A stretch of DNA of 64,000 nucleotides from Puteibacter caeruleilacunae (GTDB lineage Bacteria > Bacteroidota > Bacteroidia > Bacteroidales > Prolixibacteraceae): NCBI GenBank assembly GCA_005217565.1, contig SJCO01000001.1, positions 561,893-625,892 on the forward strand, read 5' to 3'. Numbering within the stretch: position 1 is the stretch's first letter; the number at the start of each line of letters is the position of its first letter. The notes beneath the pieces were generated by a model. It did not search any database, had not been told where the DNA came from, and saw nothing but the letters and a program-made list of their open reading frames with translations. Made by a program: the position numbers and the translations under genes. Positions 56,189 to 64,000 of this stretch are shown here, one piece after another.

Positions 56189-57370
56189 TTATTTCTTTGA
56201 TTCCCTGTAGATGGCATCCAGTAGGCCGTCGTTAGCAGTGTCAAGACGAAGCTGCCAAAACATAATGCCCCCCAGATTAAGATCTTTTGTGAATTTAGTT
56301 TTTAATCGAACCGACATTGTATCATCGTATGAGATAAAGATACTGTCTGCTGGATTGTATAAGAAAGGGGCCTTGGCGATGGGATCCCAGTGACGATTAA
56401 AGCCATTTTTCCCTTCGTATTTATCGCGAATGATGTTGTAGGCAGCCCAGCCACTCCAAACGCCTTTGTTGGGCTGATAAAGACCATTGTTCTCAGGAGG
56501 AACTCCTTTCCATGCTCGTCCGTAAAAAGCTGCACCAATAACGAGTTGCTTTGGATCTACTCCTTTCTTTAAACAATAATCAATGATTTTTTCTGCGGAT
56601 CCAGGATCTCTTTTCATTCCATATTGTTCCATCTTCTTGCCAGCTGGAGTATCTTTAACATCATCCCATTTGACCCATCCCAGGTTGGTATGATGCAAGG
56701 TTACGGGTGAAGTTCCACTAACCTGATCATAGGTCATAACATTCATGTAATCGGCATATTTAAGTACCTCATGTAGTTCAACATGATCATAATATCGATC
56801 CCATCCTGCCGAAGCAAATGTAAGTGTTAACTTCTTTCCAGTTGCATCCATTGCCTCTCGAAGTTCCTTCATTAAAGCAGTGAAGTTTTGTTTATCCTCT
56901 GGTTTATGTGGATTACCAGCCCCTCTTAATCCTGGATATTCCCAGTCGATATCTAATCCATCCAGATTATGTTCCTGGATGAAGTTAATTGCGCTATTAA
57001 CAAAAAGTTGTCTTGTAGAATCAGAGGATGCCATATCGGAAAAACCTCCTGATCCACCCCAACCACCACAAGCTATCATTACTTTCAAATTAGGATGATT
57101 GGCTTTTTGATCAACTAGAAGTTGTAACTTGTCGTGTTCTTTTGGATTCTTAAATTTCATCTGATCATCAATGACTTCAGTAAAAGAATAGATGATGTGC
57201 GAAAGTTTATCGAGTGGTAATTGATCGGGATGATAGTCTTTTCCGGGAGCAACATAATAGGCCATAACGGCAATTGAATCTTCCTCTTTTTGACTGTCTG
57301 AGAGTTTGCAAGAACTCATAAATGCAGACGCAGTTATGATAACTAGCATGAGTTTGGTGAAATTCATCAT
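56189..57370 (-). CDS. Glycoside hydrolase family 18 lipoprotein
   Basis: A 393-residue lipoprotein with a chitinase-like GH18 barrel. Lipobox MSSC gives Cys21. The catalytic motif DGLDIDWEYPG contains Asp140, Asp142 and the acid Glu144, and the second strand motif is MIACGGWGGS; MTYDQVSG and GIMFWQLRLD are also family-like. It cleaves beta-1,4-N-acetylglucosamine links, either in chitin or in glycoprotein glycans. It is alone on the minus strand. Confidence 0.92.
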   Translation of the reverse strand: MMNFTKLMLVIITASAFMSSCKLSDSQKEEDSIAVMAYYVAPGKDYHPDQLPLDKLSHIIYSFTEVIDDQMKFKNPKEHDKLQLLVDQKANHPNLKVMIACGGWGGSGGFSDMASSDSTRQLFVNSAINFIQEHNLDGLDIDWEYPGLRGAGNPHKPEDKQNFTALMKELREAMDATGKKLTLTFASAGWDRYYDHVELHEVLKYADYMNVMTYDQVSGTSPVTLHHTNLGWVKWDDVKDTPAGKKMEQYGMKRDPGSAEKIIDYCLKKGVDPKQLVIGAAFYGRAWKGVPPENNGLYQPNKGVWSGWAAYNIIRDKYEGKNGFNRHWDPIAKAPFLYNPADSIFISYDDTMSVRLKTKFTKDLNLGGIMFWQLRLDTANDGLLDAIYRESKK

Positions 57371-57410
57371 GATTGATATGTTTTAGTTATTCTGTTCAAA
57401 GATATAGATT

Positions 57411-57451
57411 AAAAAAAAGAAAGGATGTCAAATTTAATGTCATCCTTTCTT
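57411..57451 (-). terminator. Orphan minus-strand terminator
   Basis: AAGAAAGGATG (57417-57427) and CATCCTTTCTT (57441-57451) form an 11-bp stem. Read on the minus strand it is followed by nine or more T, but on the plus strand no T-tract follows. It therefore ends a transcript entering from the right, where no minus-strand gene is seen. Confidence 0.6.
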
Positions 57452-57624
57452 AACCTTTGGGGAAATTTCCTTCAGCACGAGATTCTTATTCTGCCAAATA
57501 AAATCTACCTTTATTTATCAAATACTCAACTTTCCCTTAAACGATGTTTCAAGTAGCGGTACATCAAATAAAATTACCAAAAAAAACTAATAAAATTACC
57601 TTTTAAAATAAAACCAATAAATCT
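57452..57624 (-). ncRNA. Candidate small RNA ending at the orphan terminator
   Basis: The 400-base gap before rpmB has no ORF, but the minus-strand terminator at 57411-57451 needs a transcript. A weak minus-strand -7 element (CAAGCCTA on the plus strand at 57631-57638) would give an RNA of about 200 nt, within the size range of 6S-type RNAs. There is no structural match I can verify. The 5' end given is a guess. Confidence 0.25.
57567..57600. repeat. Direct AT-rich boxes upstream of rpmB
   Basis: AATAAAATTACC occurs exactly at 57567-57578 and 57589-57600, 22 bases apart, and a variant CAAATAAAATCTACC lies near 57495. The 22-base phase equals two helical turns, which could suit a DNA-binding protein. 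Confidence 0.35.
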
Positions 57625-57784
57625 AGCTTTCAAGCCTATAACGTGAATATAAAGAAAAAAGTTCAAATTTTGTTAAATAGATATTGTACAACATATAATT
57701 ACCTGATTTGACCTAGAATTATGCATCAAAAATGAAATTTATTCTAAGACAAGCTTTTTTATATGGAAAAATATCGCCAAACAA

Positions 57785-57816
57785 TTTGATTTTTTAAATA
57801 AAAAGTGCTTATTTTG
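57785..57816 (+). promoter_or_regulatory. Promoter of the rpmB operon
   Basis: TTTG at 57785-57788, a 21-base spacer and TATTTTG at 57810-57816 fit the Bacteroidota pattern, 43 bases before rpmB. Confidence 0.55.
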
Positions 57817-57858
57817 CGAACTGTTTGAAAAACGTAGTTCGGTAAAAAAATAAAGGCA

Positions 57859-58104
57859 ATGTCAAGAATTTGTCAAGTAACAGGAAAAAAAGCAATGGTG
57901 GGTAATAATGTTTCTCACTCTAAGAGGAGAACCAAGAGGAAATTTAACCCAAACTTGTTTACAAAAAAGTTTTATCTAGCTGAGGAAGATCGCTGGGTAA
58001 CCTTGACTGTATCAGCTCATGGTTTGAGAACCATCAATAAGAATGGTTTAGAATCAGTTCTAAAAGAAGCCAAGGCAAAAGGTTATATCAAAAGTTACGT
58101 TTAA
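57859..58104 (+). CDS. rpmB: 50S ribosomal protein L28
   Basis: An 81-residue large-subunit ribosomal protein. The start [20 protein letters not shown] is the L28 signature, followed by [17 protein letters not shown]. It lies 20 bases before rpmG in a block conserved in Bacteroidota. A promoter lies just upstream. Confidence 0.97.
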   Translation: MSRICQVTGKKAMVGNNVSHSKRRTKRKFNPNLFTKKFYLAEEDRWVTLTVSAHGLRTINKNGLESVLKEAKAKGYIKSYV

Positions 58105-58124
58105 TCTTTTAACAGAGACGGAAA

Positions 58125-58307
58125 ATGGCAAAAAAAGGAAATAGAGTTCAGGTTATCTTAGAGTGCACTGAGCATAAGGATAGTGGAGTTCCAGGAACTT
58201 CAAGATATATTTCTACTAAGAATAGAAAAAATACACCAGATAGATTGGAGTTGAAAAAGTACAACCCAGTTTTGAAGAAAGTAACTGTACACAGAGAAAT
58301 TAAATAA
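58125..58307 (+). CDS. rpmG: 50S ribosomal protein L33
   Basis: A 60-residue ribosomal protein with [18 protein letters not shown] and [20 protein letters not shown], typical L33. The zinc-binding Cys pairs of some L33 forms are absent (one Cys only), so this is the zinc-free form. It is followed nine bases later by the DUF4295 gene. Confidence 0.96.
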   Translation: MAKKGNRVQVILECTEHKDSGVPGTSRYISTKNRKNTPDRLELKKYNPVLKKVTVHREIK

Positions 58308-58316
58308 TATTGAATT

Positions 58317-58469
58317 ATGGCTAAGAAAGCTGTTGCAACATTACAGAAAGGTGCTGGTAAAGGACATGCCAAAGTAATTAAAATGGTAAAGTCTGAGAAG
58401 TCTGGTGCATATACATTTGTTGAGGAAATCGTTCCTAACGACGATGTAAAGGAATTCTTTAAAAAGTAA
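58317..58469 (+). CDS. DUF4295 family protein, 50 residues
   Basis: A 50-residue basic protein (MAKKAVATLQKGAGKGHAKV, ending VKEFFKK). It sits between rpmG and ftsY, where Bacteroidota genomes carry the DUF4295 family. Its high Lys content and place suggest an RNA- or ribosome-linked role, but the function is unknown. Nine bases separate it from rpmG, and a strong terminator follows. Confidence 0.85.
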   Translation: MAKKAVATLQKGAGKGHAKVIKMVKSEKSGAYTFVEEIVPNDDVKEFFKK

Positions 58470-58490
58470 TTATATTACGATATACCAGAA

Positions 58491-58523
58491 AAAGCTTTCA
58501 TCTTTTTGATGAGAGCTTTTTTT
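58491..58523 (+). terminator. Terminator after DUF4295
   Basis: AAAGCTTTCATC (58491-58502) and GATGAGAGCTTT (58508-58519) form a hairpin with one mismatch, followed by a T-run. Confidence 0.75.
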
Positions 58524-58667
58524 ATATCTGATAGAGAATGAAAGGGTATAGTCGAATGATTATACAAAAAACCGTATTATTTTACCGGTTTAGGTAATCA
58601 ATGGTCGTCGGTAGTTTCTATTACGCTATTTATTTTGTAAATTGCCGACCGATTTAATATAATAAGT

Positions 58668-59618
58668 ATGGGTCTTTTCGGATTATTTACAAAAGAAAAA
58701 AAGGAGAGTCTTGACAAGGGGCTTTCAAAGACCAAAGAGAGTGTATTTAAGAAGCTCTCAAGAGCCGTAGTTGGAAAGTCTAAAGTTGATGACGAAGTAT
58801 TGGATAACCTTGAGGAGGTTTTGATTACTTCGGATGTTGGGGTTGATACAACCTTGAAGATTATCGAAAGAATTGAAAAACGCGCGGCTCACGATAAGTA
58901 TATGGGTACATCAGAACTTACCGATATGCTTCGTGGTGAGATTGCTGCTCTTCTTGAGGAAAACAACTCAGGAGAAGAGGCTGATTTTGATTTGCCGAAA
59001 AGTGAAGATCCATATGTTATTATGGTAGTCGGAGTGAATGGTGTTGGAAAGACAACTACCATTGGAAAGTTGGCTTATAATTTCAAGAAAGCTGGTAAGA
59101 AAGTAGTGCTTGGTGCTGCTGATACATTTAGGGCTGCTGCGATTGATCAGTTGGAAATTTGGGCTGATCGTGTTGGTGTGCCTATTGTAAAGCAGAAGAT
59201 GGGATCTGATCCTGCTTCGGTAGCGTATGATACATTGGCTTCAGCTAAAGCTGCCGACGCTGATGTTGTTATTGTTGATACTGCGGGTCGTTTGCATAAT
59301 AAGATTAATCTGATGAATGAGTTATCGAAGATTAAGAATGTAATGCAAAAAGTTGTTCCTAATGCTCCTAATGAAATATTGTTGATTTTGGACGGATCTA
59401 CCGGACAGAATGCTTTTGAGCAGGCAAAGCAGTTTACTAAAGCAACAGATGTAAGTGCTTTAGCTATTACAAAATTAGATGGAACAGCCAAGGGGGGAGT
59501 TGTGATTGGTATTTCTGATCAATTTAAGATTCCTGTAAAGTATATTGGTATCGGAGAGCAGATTGAAGATCTGCAAATTTTTAGAAAACGAGAATTTGTT
59601 GATTCACTTTTCAACTAA
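58668..59618 (+). CDS. ftsY: Signal recognition particle receptor FtsY
   Basis: A 316-residue GTPase that receives the SRP-ribosome complex at the membrane. The N domain spans about residues 20-95; the G domain has G1 GVNGVGKTTTIGKLA, the insertion DTFRAAAIDQLEIWADR, G3 DTAGRLHNK and G4 TKLDGTAKGG. The acidic A domain found in some bacteria is replaced by a short charged N-terminus. TATTTTG at 58631-58637 may be its -7 element. Confidence 0.97.
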   Translation: MGLFGLFTKEKKESLDKGLSKTKESVFKKLSRAVVGKSKVDDEVLDNLEEVLITSDVGVDTTLKIIERIEKRAAHDKYMGTSELTDMLRGEIAALLEENNSGEEADFDLPKSEDPYVIMVVGVNGVGKTTTIGKLAYNFKKAGKKVVLGAADTFRAAAIDQLEIWADRVGVPIVKQKMGSDPASVAYDTLASAKAADADVVIVDTAGRLHNKINLMNELSKIKNVMQKVVPNAPNEILLILDGSTGQNAFEQAKQFTKATDVSALAITKLDGTAKGGVVIGISDQFKIPVKYIGIGEQIEDLQIFRKREFVDSLFN

Positions 59619-59640
59619 TTGATAAAATACTTGTTTATTG

Positions 59641-59683
59641 AAGGATGTCATCTTTAACATGAGGTTAGATGACATCCTTTTTT
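59641..59683 (+). terminator. Terminator after ftsY
   Basis: AAGGATGTCATCT (59641-59653) and AGATGACATCCTT (59667-59679) form a perfect 13-bp stem followed by six T. Confidence 0.85.
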
Positions 59684-59705
59684 GTATTTGGTAATTGAAA
59701 GAGAA

Positions 59706-61004
59706 ATGAAGAGGACGGTAAATGTTGTAACGTTGGGTTGCTCAAAGAACTTAGTTGATTCAGAGGTGTTGTTGAATCAATTGGAGCGATCAGGATTTGA
59801 TGTAGTACACGATTCAAATGAGAATACAGATATAGTTTTAATTAATACTTGTGGCTTTATTGGTGATGCAAAAGAAGAGTCGATTGATACGATTGTCAAC
59901 TTTGTGCAGGCCAAAGAGGAAGGCATGATTGAAAAACTTTATGTCTTTGGATGTCTTTCGGCTCGCTACAAGGAGGATCTTATTAAGGAGGTTCCTGAGG
60001 TGGATCAATATTTTGGAAAATTTGATCTACGACAAATTGTGAGTGAATTAAAGGCAGAGTATCACCCCGAGTTTGTTTATGAGCGTAAGATTACTACGCC
60101 ATCGCATTACTCTTTCTTGAAAATTTCGGAGGGATGTAACCGCACTTGTTCGTTTTGTGCTATTCCAATGATGACTGGAAAGTATCAATCTCGTAGTGTT
60201 GAGGATTTGGTTATGGAAGCCAAATATCTCGCTAAAAAGGGAGTGAGGGAAATCCTTTTGATTGCTCAGGACTTGTCATACTATGGCGTTGATTTGTATA
60301 AAAAGAGTCGCTTGGCTGATTTGGTAGAACAGATATCTGAAATTGATGGTATAGAATGGATTCGTTTACATTATACATATCCAACTCGTTTCCCTTATGA
60401 TGTTTTACCAATAATGAGAGAGAATCCTAAGGTGTGTAAGTATCTGGATATTCCTGTTCAGCATGCCAGTGATGGTGTTCTTAAGAAAATGAGACGTAAT
60501 ATAACGAAGGATGAGACGTATGAGTTGATTCAGAAAATTCGTAAAGAGGTTCCTGGAATTTCGTTGCGTACTACGTTGTTGGTAGGTCATCCTGGAGAAA
60601 CAGAAGAGGATTTTGAAACATTAGTTGATTTTGTAAAGGAAGTAAAGTTTGATCGATTAGGAGTATTTGCTTATTCTCATGAAGAGGAAACATATGCTTG
60701 GCGTCATTATGAGGATGATATTCCGGAGGAGGTTAAGCAGGAGCGTGCTGATCATATCATGGAGATTCAGCAGATTATTTCATCTAACGTAATGGAGTCG
60801 CGTGTTGGTGACCAACTGAAAGTGTTGATCGATCGTGAAGAGGGCGGTGTTCTTATTGGAAGAACAGAGTATGATTCTCCGGAAGTTGATGGAGAGATTG
60901 TTGTTGAAAATGTTCCAGAGAATATTGGTGTTGGAGACTTCTGTATTGTTAAGGTTGTAGAGGCTGAAGAATATGATCTAATCGGGGAGTATTATTCGGC
61001 TTGA
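59706..61004 (+). CDS. rimO: Ribosomal protein S12 methylthiotransferase RimO
   Basis: A 432-residue radical-SAM enzyme adding a methylthio group to an Asp of ribosomal protein S12. The N-terminal MTTase domain starts VVTLGCSKNLVDSE with its cluster Cys residues (also NTCGF and FGCLSAR). The radical-SAM motif is GCNRTCSFCAIP, and the C-terminal TRAM domain ends the protein. I use ATG 59706; an in-frame TTG at 59682 lies inside the ftsY terminator. Confidence 0.95.
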   Translation: MKRTVNVVTLGCSKNLVDSEVLLNQLERSGFDVVHDSNENTDIVLINTCGFIGDAKEESIDTIVNFVQAKEEGMIEKLYVFGCLSARYKEDLIKEVPEVDQYFGKFDLRQIVSELKAEYHPEFVYERKITTPSHYSFLKISEGCNRTCSFCAIPMMTGKYQSRSVEDLVMEAKYLAKKGVREILLIAQDLSYYGVDLYKKSRLADLVEQISEIDGIEWIRLHYTYPTRFPYDVLPIMRENPKVCKYLDIPVQHASDGVLKKMRRNITKDETYELIQKIRKEVPGISLRTTLLVGHPGETEEDFETLVDFVKEVKFDRLGVFAYSHEEETYAWRHYEDDIPEEVKQERADHIMEIQQIISSNVMESRVGDQLKVLIDREEGGVLIGRTEYDSPEVDGEIVVENVPENIGVGDFCIVKVVEAEEYDLIGEYYSA

Positions 61005-61121
61005 TAATTGTAGATGTTTTTCAGAGATTGAGAAGGGATAGTGGTTTTCTTTAAAGAAAGTCAAGACTTGGTGTTGCTGGGATTTCTGATTCTATCATGG
61101 CCTATAAATTCTATTGTCTAA

Positions 61122-62831
61122 ATGAGAAATATTGTTGTTATTATATTGTGCCTGTTTTGTATTAAGGCATCAGGACAAGGAAAAGTGAAGAAAGACTATT
61201 TTCGTTCACCAGTAAATATTCCGATTCTTTTGTCGGGTAATTTTGCAGAATTACGAACGAATCATTTTCATTCAGGAATAGATATACGAACAAATGGAGG
61301 TACAGGAGAACCTATTCTAGCAGCCGCAGAGGGTTATGTTTCGAGGATAAGAGTATCACCAACTGGATTTGGACACGCGCTTTATTTGATTCATCCCGAG
61401 GGATATACTACAGTGTATGCGCATCTGAAAAAATTCAATCCTGTTATTCAGAAGTATGTTCGTGAGCAACAGTATGCAAAGGAATCTTTTAGTGTTGATT
61501 TGGCTGTCGCTAAAGATCTATTACAAGTAAAGAAAGGGGATGTTATAGCATATTCTGGTAATACCGGAAGTTCTGGTGGGCCTCACCTGCATTTTGAGAT
61601 TCGTGATACAAAAACGCAGCATCCTTTGAATCCGTTGTCATTTGGATTTAAAGTAAAAGATGACATACGTCCTAAGGTGTTTGGAATATATTTGATTCCT
61701 CAGGAGGGGAATTCAAGAATTGCAGGCAGGAAATATAAGAAACGCTATGAGGCAGTTTTTTATGACGATATATATCGTATAAAAAATAATCCTGTAATTA
61801 GTGTAGCAGGCAGTTTTGGTGTTGGTGTTCATGTGAATGATTACTTGAATGATACATGGGCTAAATGTGGTGTTTATGCGATTGAACTTTATGCCGATGA
61901 TGAGCTAAGGTATCGATTTACACTAGATGAGTTTTCATTTGATGAAACACGCTATTTGAATAGTCATATCGATTATGCTGAAAGTATTCGGTATAGACGC
62001 AAGATTCATAAGTGTTTTGTGGATCCTGGTAATAAGTTGTCAATTTACAAGGACTTGAAGGATAATGGCGTATTGCGTTTTGGTGATGGGAAGCTACATA
62101 AACTGAAATTGGTAATGAAGGATGTTCACGGGAATACGTCAGTGGCATTATTTTCAGTGAAAGATGTTCCGGTTGGTGAGTTTTTTGCGAATGGAGCAAG
62201 TCAGCATATGAAGTATGGTCAGTATAATCGAGTAAAGGATGTTGACATGATGGCTGAATTTCCTCGTGATGCGTTTTATCGCGATTTTGATTTTGAATAC
62301 AAACGTGACACTTCAACTACATATTTATCTGATATCTATCATTTGCATAATGATAGGATTCCTGTTCATGTTAATTACAACCTGGAGATTAATGTGAAAA
62401 ATATACCAGAGGATATTAGAGATAAGATACTGTTGGCCAAAATTGATAGTAAAACAGGCAGGGCTTATGCATTAGATGCTACATACAAGGAGGGAAAAGT
62501 AATTGCAAATCCTCGATCATTAGGAGCTTATGCAGTAACAGTAGATACAATTGCTCCTGTGATCGTTTCTCAGAGTATAAAAAATCACAAGACCTATATA
62601 CATAAAAATGAAATCCACTTTCGAATTCGAGACGAATTCTCAGGTATTAAATCTTATAGAGGTACCATTGACGGGAAGTGGGTGTTATTTGAATATGATC
62701 CCAAAAGAAGTAAATTGGTTTACTTCATTGATAAGGATCGTTTGGAACTTGGAAAGACCCATAATTTAGAGCTTAGGGTGAATGATTATAAAGATAACGA
62801 GGCGATATATAAGGCAACCTTTTATCGTTAG
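61122..62831 (+). CDS. M23 family metallopeptidase
   Basis: A 569-residue exported peptidase. A signal peptide covers residues 1-19 (KASGQ). The LytM/M23 domain spans about 40-175 with the zinc ligands His50 and Asp54 (HFHSGIDI) and the HLH pair in GGPHLHFEIRD. Members cut peptide cross-links of peptidoglycan. The following 390 residues are beta-rich domains of unknown role, with a last fold at about 485-569 that may be Ig-like. Confidence 0.9.
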   Translation: MRNIVVIILCLFCIKASGQGKVKKDYFRSPVNIPILLSGNFAELRTNHFHSGIDIRTNGGTGEPILAAAEGYVSRIRVSPTGFGHALYLIHPEGYTTVYAHLKKFNPVIQKYVREQQYAKESFSVDLAVAKDLLQVKKGDVIAYSGNTGSSGGPHLHFEIRDTKTQHPLNPLSFGFKVKDDIRPKVFGIYLIPQEGNSRIAGRKYKKRYEAVFYDDIYRIKNNPVISVAGSFGVGVHVNDYLNDTWAKCGVYAIELYADDELRYRFTLDEFSFDETRYLNSHIDYAESIRYRRKIHKCFVDPGNKLSIYKDLKDNGVLRFGDGKLHKLKLVMKDVHGNTSVALFSVKDVPVGEFFANGASQHMKYGQYNRVKDVDMMAEFPRDAFYRDFDFEYKRDTSTTYLSDIYHLHNDRIPVHVNYNLEINVKNIPEDIRDKILLAKIDSKTGRAYALDATYKEGKVIANPRSLGAYAVTVDTIAPVIVSQSIKNHKTYIHKNEIHFRIRDEFSGIKSYRGTIDGKWVLFEYDPKRSKLVYFIDKDRLELGKTHNLELRVNDYKDNEAIYKATFYR

Positions 62832-62968
62832 ATAATTAACTGTTTATGCTGGTGAAAGAGCTGATAAAGTTCATGTTTAATGTAAAGGCTATTTCAATGT
62901 AAAATGTTATCTTACGGCTTGTTATAATTGGAGGCTATTTAAAAATTTACGAGAATAAATTGACTATT

Positions 62969-64000
62969 ATGGTTAGAAAGCTATTTATTGGATTAATGGC
63001 GCTGATGAGTATTGGTGTATTGTCTTTGAACCAATCAAGTGCCTGTACTAATTTTTTGATTACGAGGGGTGCATCGGTTGATAAGTCAACGATGATTACC
63101 TATGCGGCGGACTCTCATACGCTTTATGGTGAGTTGTATCATACGCCTGCTGCTGATCATCCTGCAGATGCAATGTTGGATATTTATGAGTGGGATACTG
63201 GTAAATTTCTTGGTAAAATTAAGCAAGTGCCTCATACCTATAATGTGGTTGGTAACATGAATGAGTTTCAATTGGCTATTGGTGAGACCACATATGGTGG
63301 AAGAAAGGAGTTGGGGTCTCAAGATGGAGCAATTATGGATTATGGATCATTGATTTATGTAACATTGCAACGAGCGAAAACAGCGCGTGAAGCAATTAAA
63401 GTGATGACTGATCTTGTTGAAGAATATGGATATTACAGCTCAGGTGAGTCATTTTCAATCGCTGATCCAAATGAAGTATGGATCTTGGAGATGATTGGAA
63501 AGGGCGAAGGCGAAAAAGGAGCAGTATGGGTTGCTGTACGTGTACCTGATGGATATATCAGTGGTCATGCTAACCAGGCTCGTATTACAACATTTCCATT
63601 GAATGATAAAGATAACTGTGTTTTCTCAAAGGATGTAATTTCTTTTGCACGAGAAAAAGGATGGTTCGATGGTAAAAATAAAGACTTCAGTTTCTCTGAC
63701 ACTTACGCACCTGTTGATTTTGGTGCTGCTCGTTTCTGTGAGGCTCGTGTATGGGCCGGATTTAACAAAGTGAATTCACAGATGGGGCAATATGAAGACT
63801 ATGCTATCGGAAAAGTGAAGAGGGATAAAAATGGTTATGCAACAAATAGAATGCCTCTATGGATTAAGCCTGATAAGAAGCTCTCAGTTCAGGATGTGAT
63901 GGATATGATGCGTGATCATTATGAAGGAACTTCAATTGATATGACGACCGACCTTGGTGCAGGTCCTTATAAGTTGCCTTACCGATGGAGACCAATGACC
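62969..64000 (+). CDS. C69 family dipeptidase, 3' end outside window
   Basis: A dipeptidase of the Ntn-hydrolase type, exported. The first 344 codons are inside the window and the frame is open to the end. After a signal peptide (residues 1-25) the mature protein would begin at Cys26 (SSACTNFLITRGAS), the N-terminal nucleophile expected for family C69 (PepD-like). GNMNEFQLAIGETTYGGR and VWILEMIG follow as in the family. Substrates are probably dipeptides. Confidence 0.9.
   Translation, partial: MVRKLFIGLMALMSIGVLSLNQSSACTNFLITRGASVDKSTMITYAADSHTLYGELYHTPAADHPADAMLDIYEWDTGKFLGKIKQVPHTYNVVGNMNEFQLAIGETTYGGRKELGSQDGAIMDYGSLIYVTLQRAKTAREAIKVMTDLVEEYGYYSSGESFSIADPNEVWILEMIGKGEGEKGAVWVAVRVPDGYISGHANQARITTFPLNDKDNCVFSKDVISFAREKGWFDGKNKDFSFSDTYAPVDFGAARFCEARVWAGFNKVNSQMGQYEDYAIGKVKRDKNGYATNRMPLWIKPDKKLSVQDVMDMMRDHYEGTSIDMTTDLGAGPYKLPYRWRPMT

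Noticed and set aside
61046-61059. A 14-base perfect palindrome TTTCTTTAAAGAAA before the M23 gene
   Set aside because: Short AT-rich palindromes of this kind arise easily in this base composition; no second copy was noticed.
61918-62316. A 132-residue minus-strand frame inside the M23 gene
   Set aside because: It is a shadow of the well-supported peptidase gene and lacks any recognised motif.

Overview
The window looks like the chromosome of a marine or anaerobic-niche Bacteroidota, probably near Bacteroidales/Marinilabiliales. The indications are low GC, many signal-peptide proteins with carboxypeptidase-like regulatory and TonB-plug domains, TlpA-like thioredoxin lipoproteins, the rpmB-rpmG-DUF4295-ftsY-rimO block with its Bacteroidota-specific 50-residue protein, and promoters of the phylum's TTTG / TAnnTTTG type. 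The genus is an inference. I see no rRNA, tRNA, CRISPR array, prophage or insertion sequence.

Layout. 1-3.3 kb: 3' part of a sodium/solute symporter, a secreted protein on the minus strand, and a MarR regulator with its own promoter and palindrome. 3.4-4.5 kb: a coiled-coil protein behind a possible 35-codon leader ORF. 4.6-14.5 kb: an envelope gene set of two TlpA-like thioredoxin proteins, a 2181-residue alpha-2-macroglobulin homologue carrying an internal regulatory domain plus TonB plug, and a Yip1-like membrane protein. 14.6-16.6 kb: VOC protein, NUDT6-like pre-Nudix/Nudix protein, lipoprotein. 16.8-24.7 kb: a two-component system followed by a complete RND efflux operon (adaptor, pump, outer membrane channel). 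Both promoters carry the same tandem 11-bp box, so the pump is very likely the target of the regulator. 24.7-27.5 kb: a two-gene permease, a NuoG-like [2Fe-2S] protein and a convergent cysteine desulfurase. 27.6-31.4 kb: a Crp/Fnr-type regulator, sugar acetyltransferase, HAD phosphatase, methyltransferase and GNAT acetyltransferase. The Crp and GNAT genes share a nearly identical 31-bp promoter with an FNR-like inverted repeat.

31.5-36.7 kb: a nested inverted repeat, a second plug-containing macroglobulin-like protein, and small uncharacterised genes. 36.7-38.9 kb: DUF169 protein with a FetAB-type ABC transporter. 39.2-46.8 kb: a fucose utilisation locus with lipoprotein sulfatase, L-fucose isomerase, a DUF6786-like lipoprotein, fucose/H+ symporter and a GntR regulator; kinase and aldolase are not in the window. 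47-49.1 kb: two small outer membrane barrels and a TPR protein. 49.4-52.5 kb: an aminotransferase, then a minus-strand run of msrB, HD hydrolase, zinc-binding peptide and nitroreductase. 52.7-56.2 kb: cobalamin genes cobQ, a cobD-type decarboxylase and cbiB. 56.2-57.4 kb: GH18 lipoprotein. 57.8-61 kb: rpmB, rpmG, DUF4295, ftsY, rimO. 61.1-64 kb: M23 peptidase and a C69 dipeptidase that runs off the end.

The most notable items are the thioester macroglobulin with an embedded plug domain next to two thioredoxin-like proteins; the shared response-regulator box; the duplicated FNR-like promoter; an orphan minus-strand terminator upstream of rpmB that hints at a small RNA; and several repeated or nested hairpins between genes.
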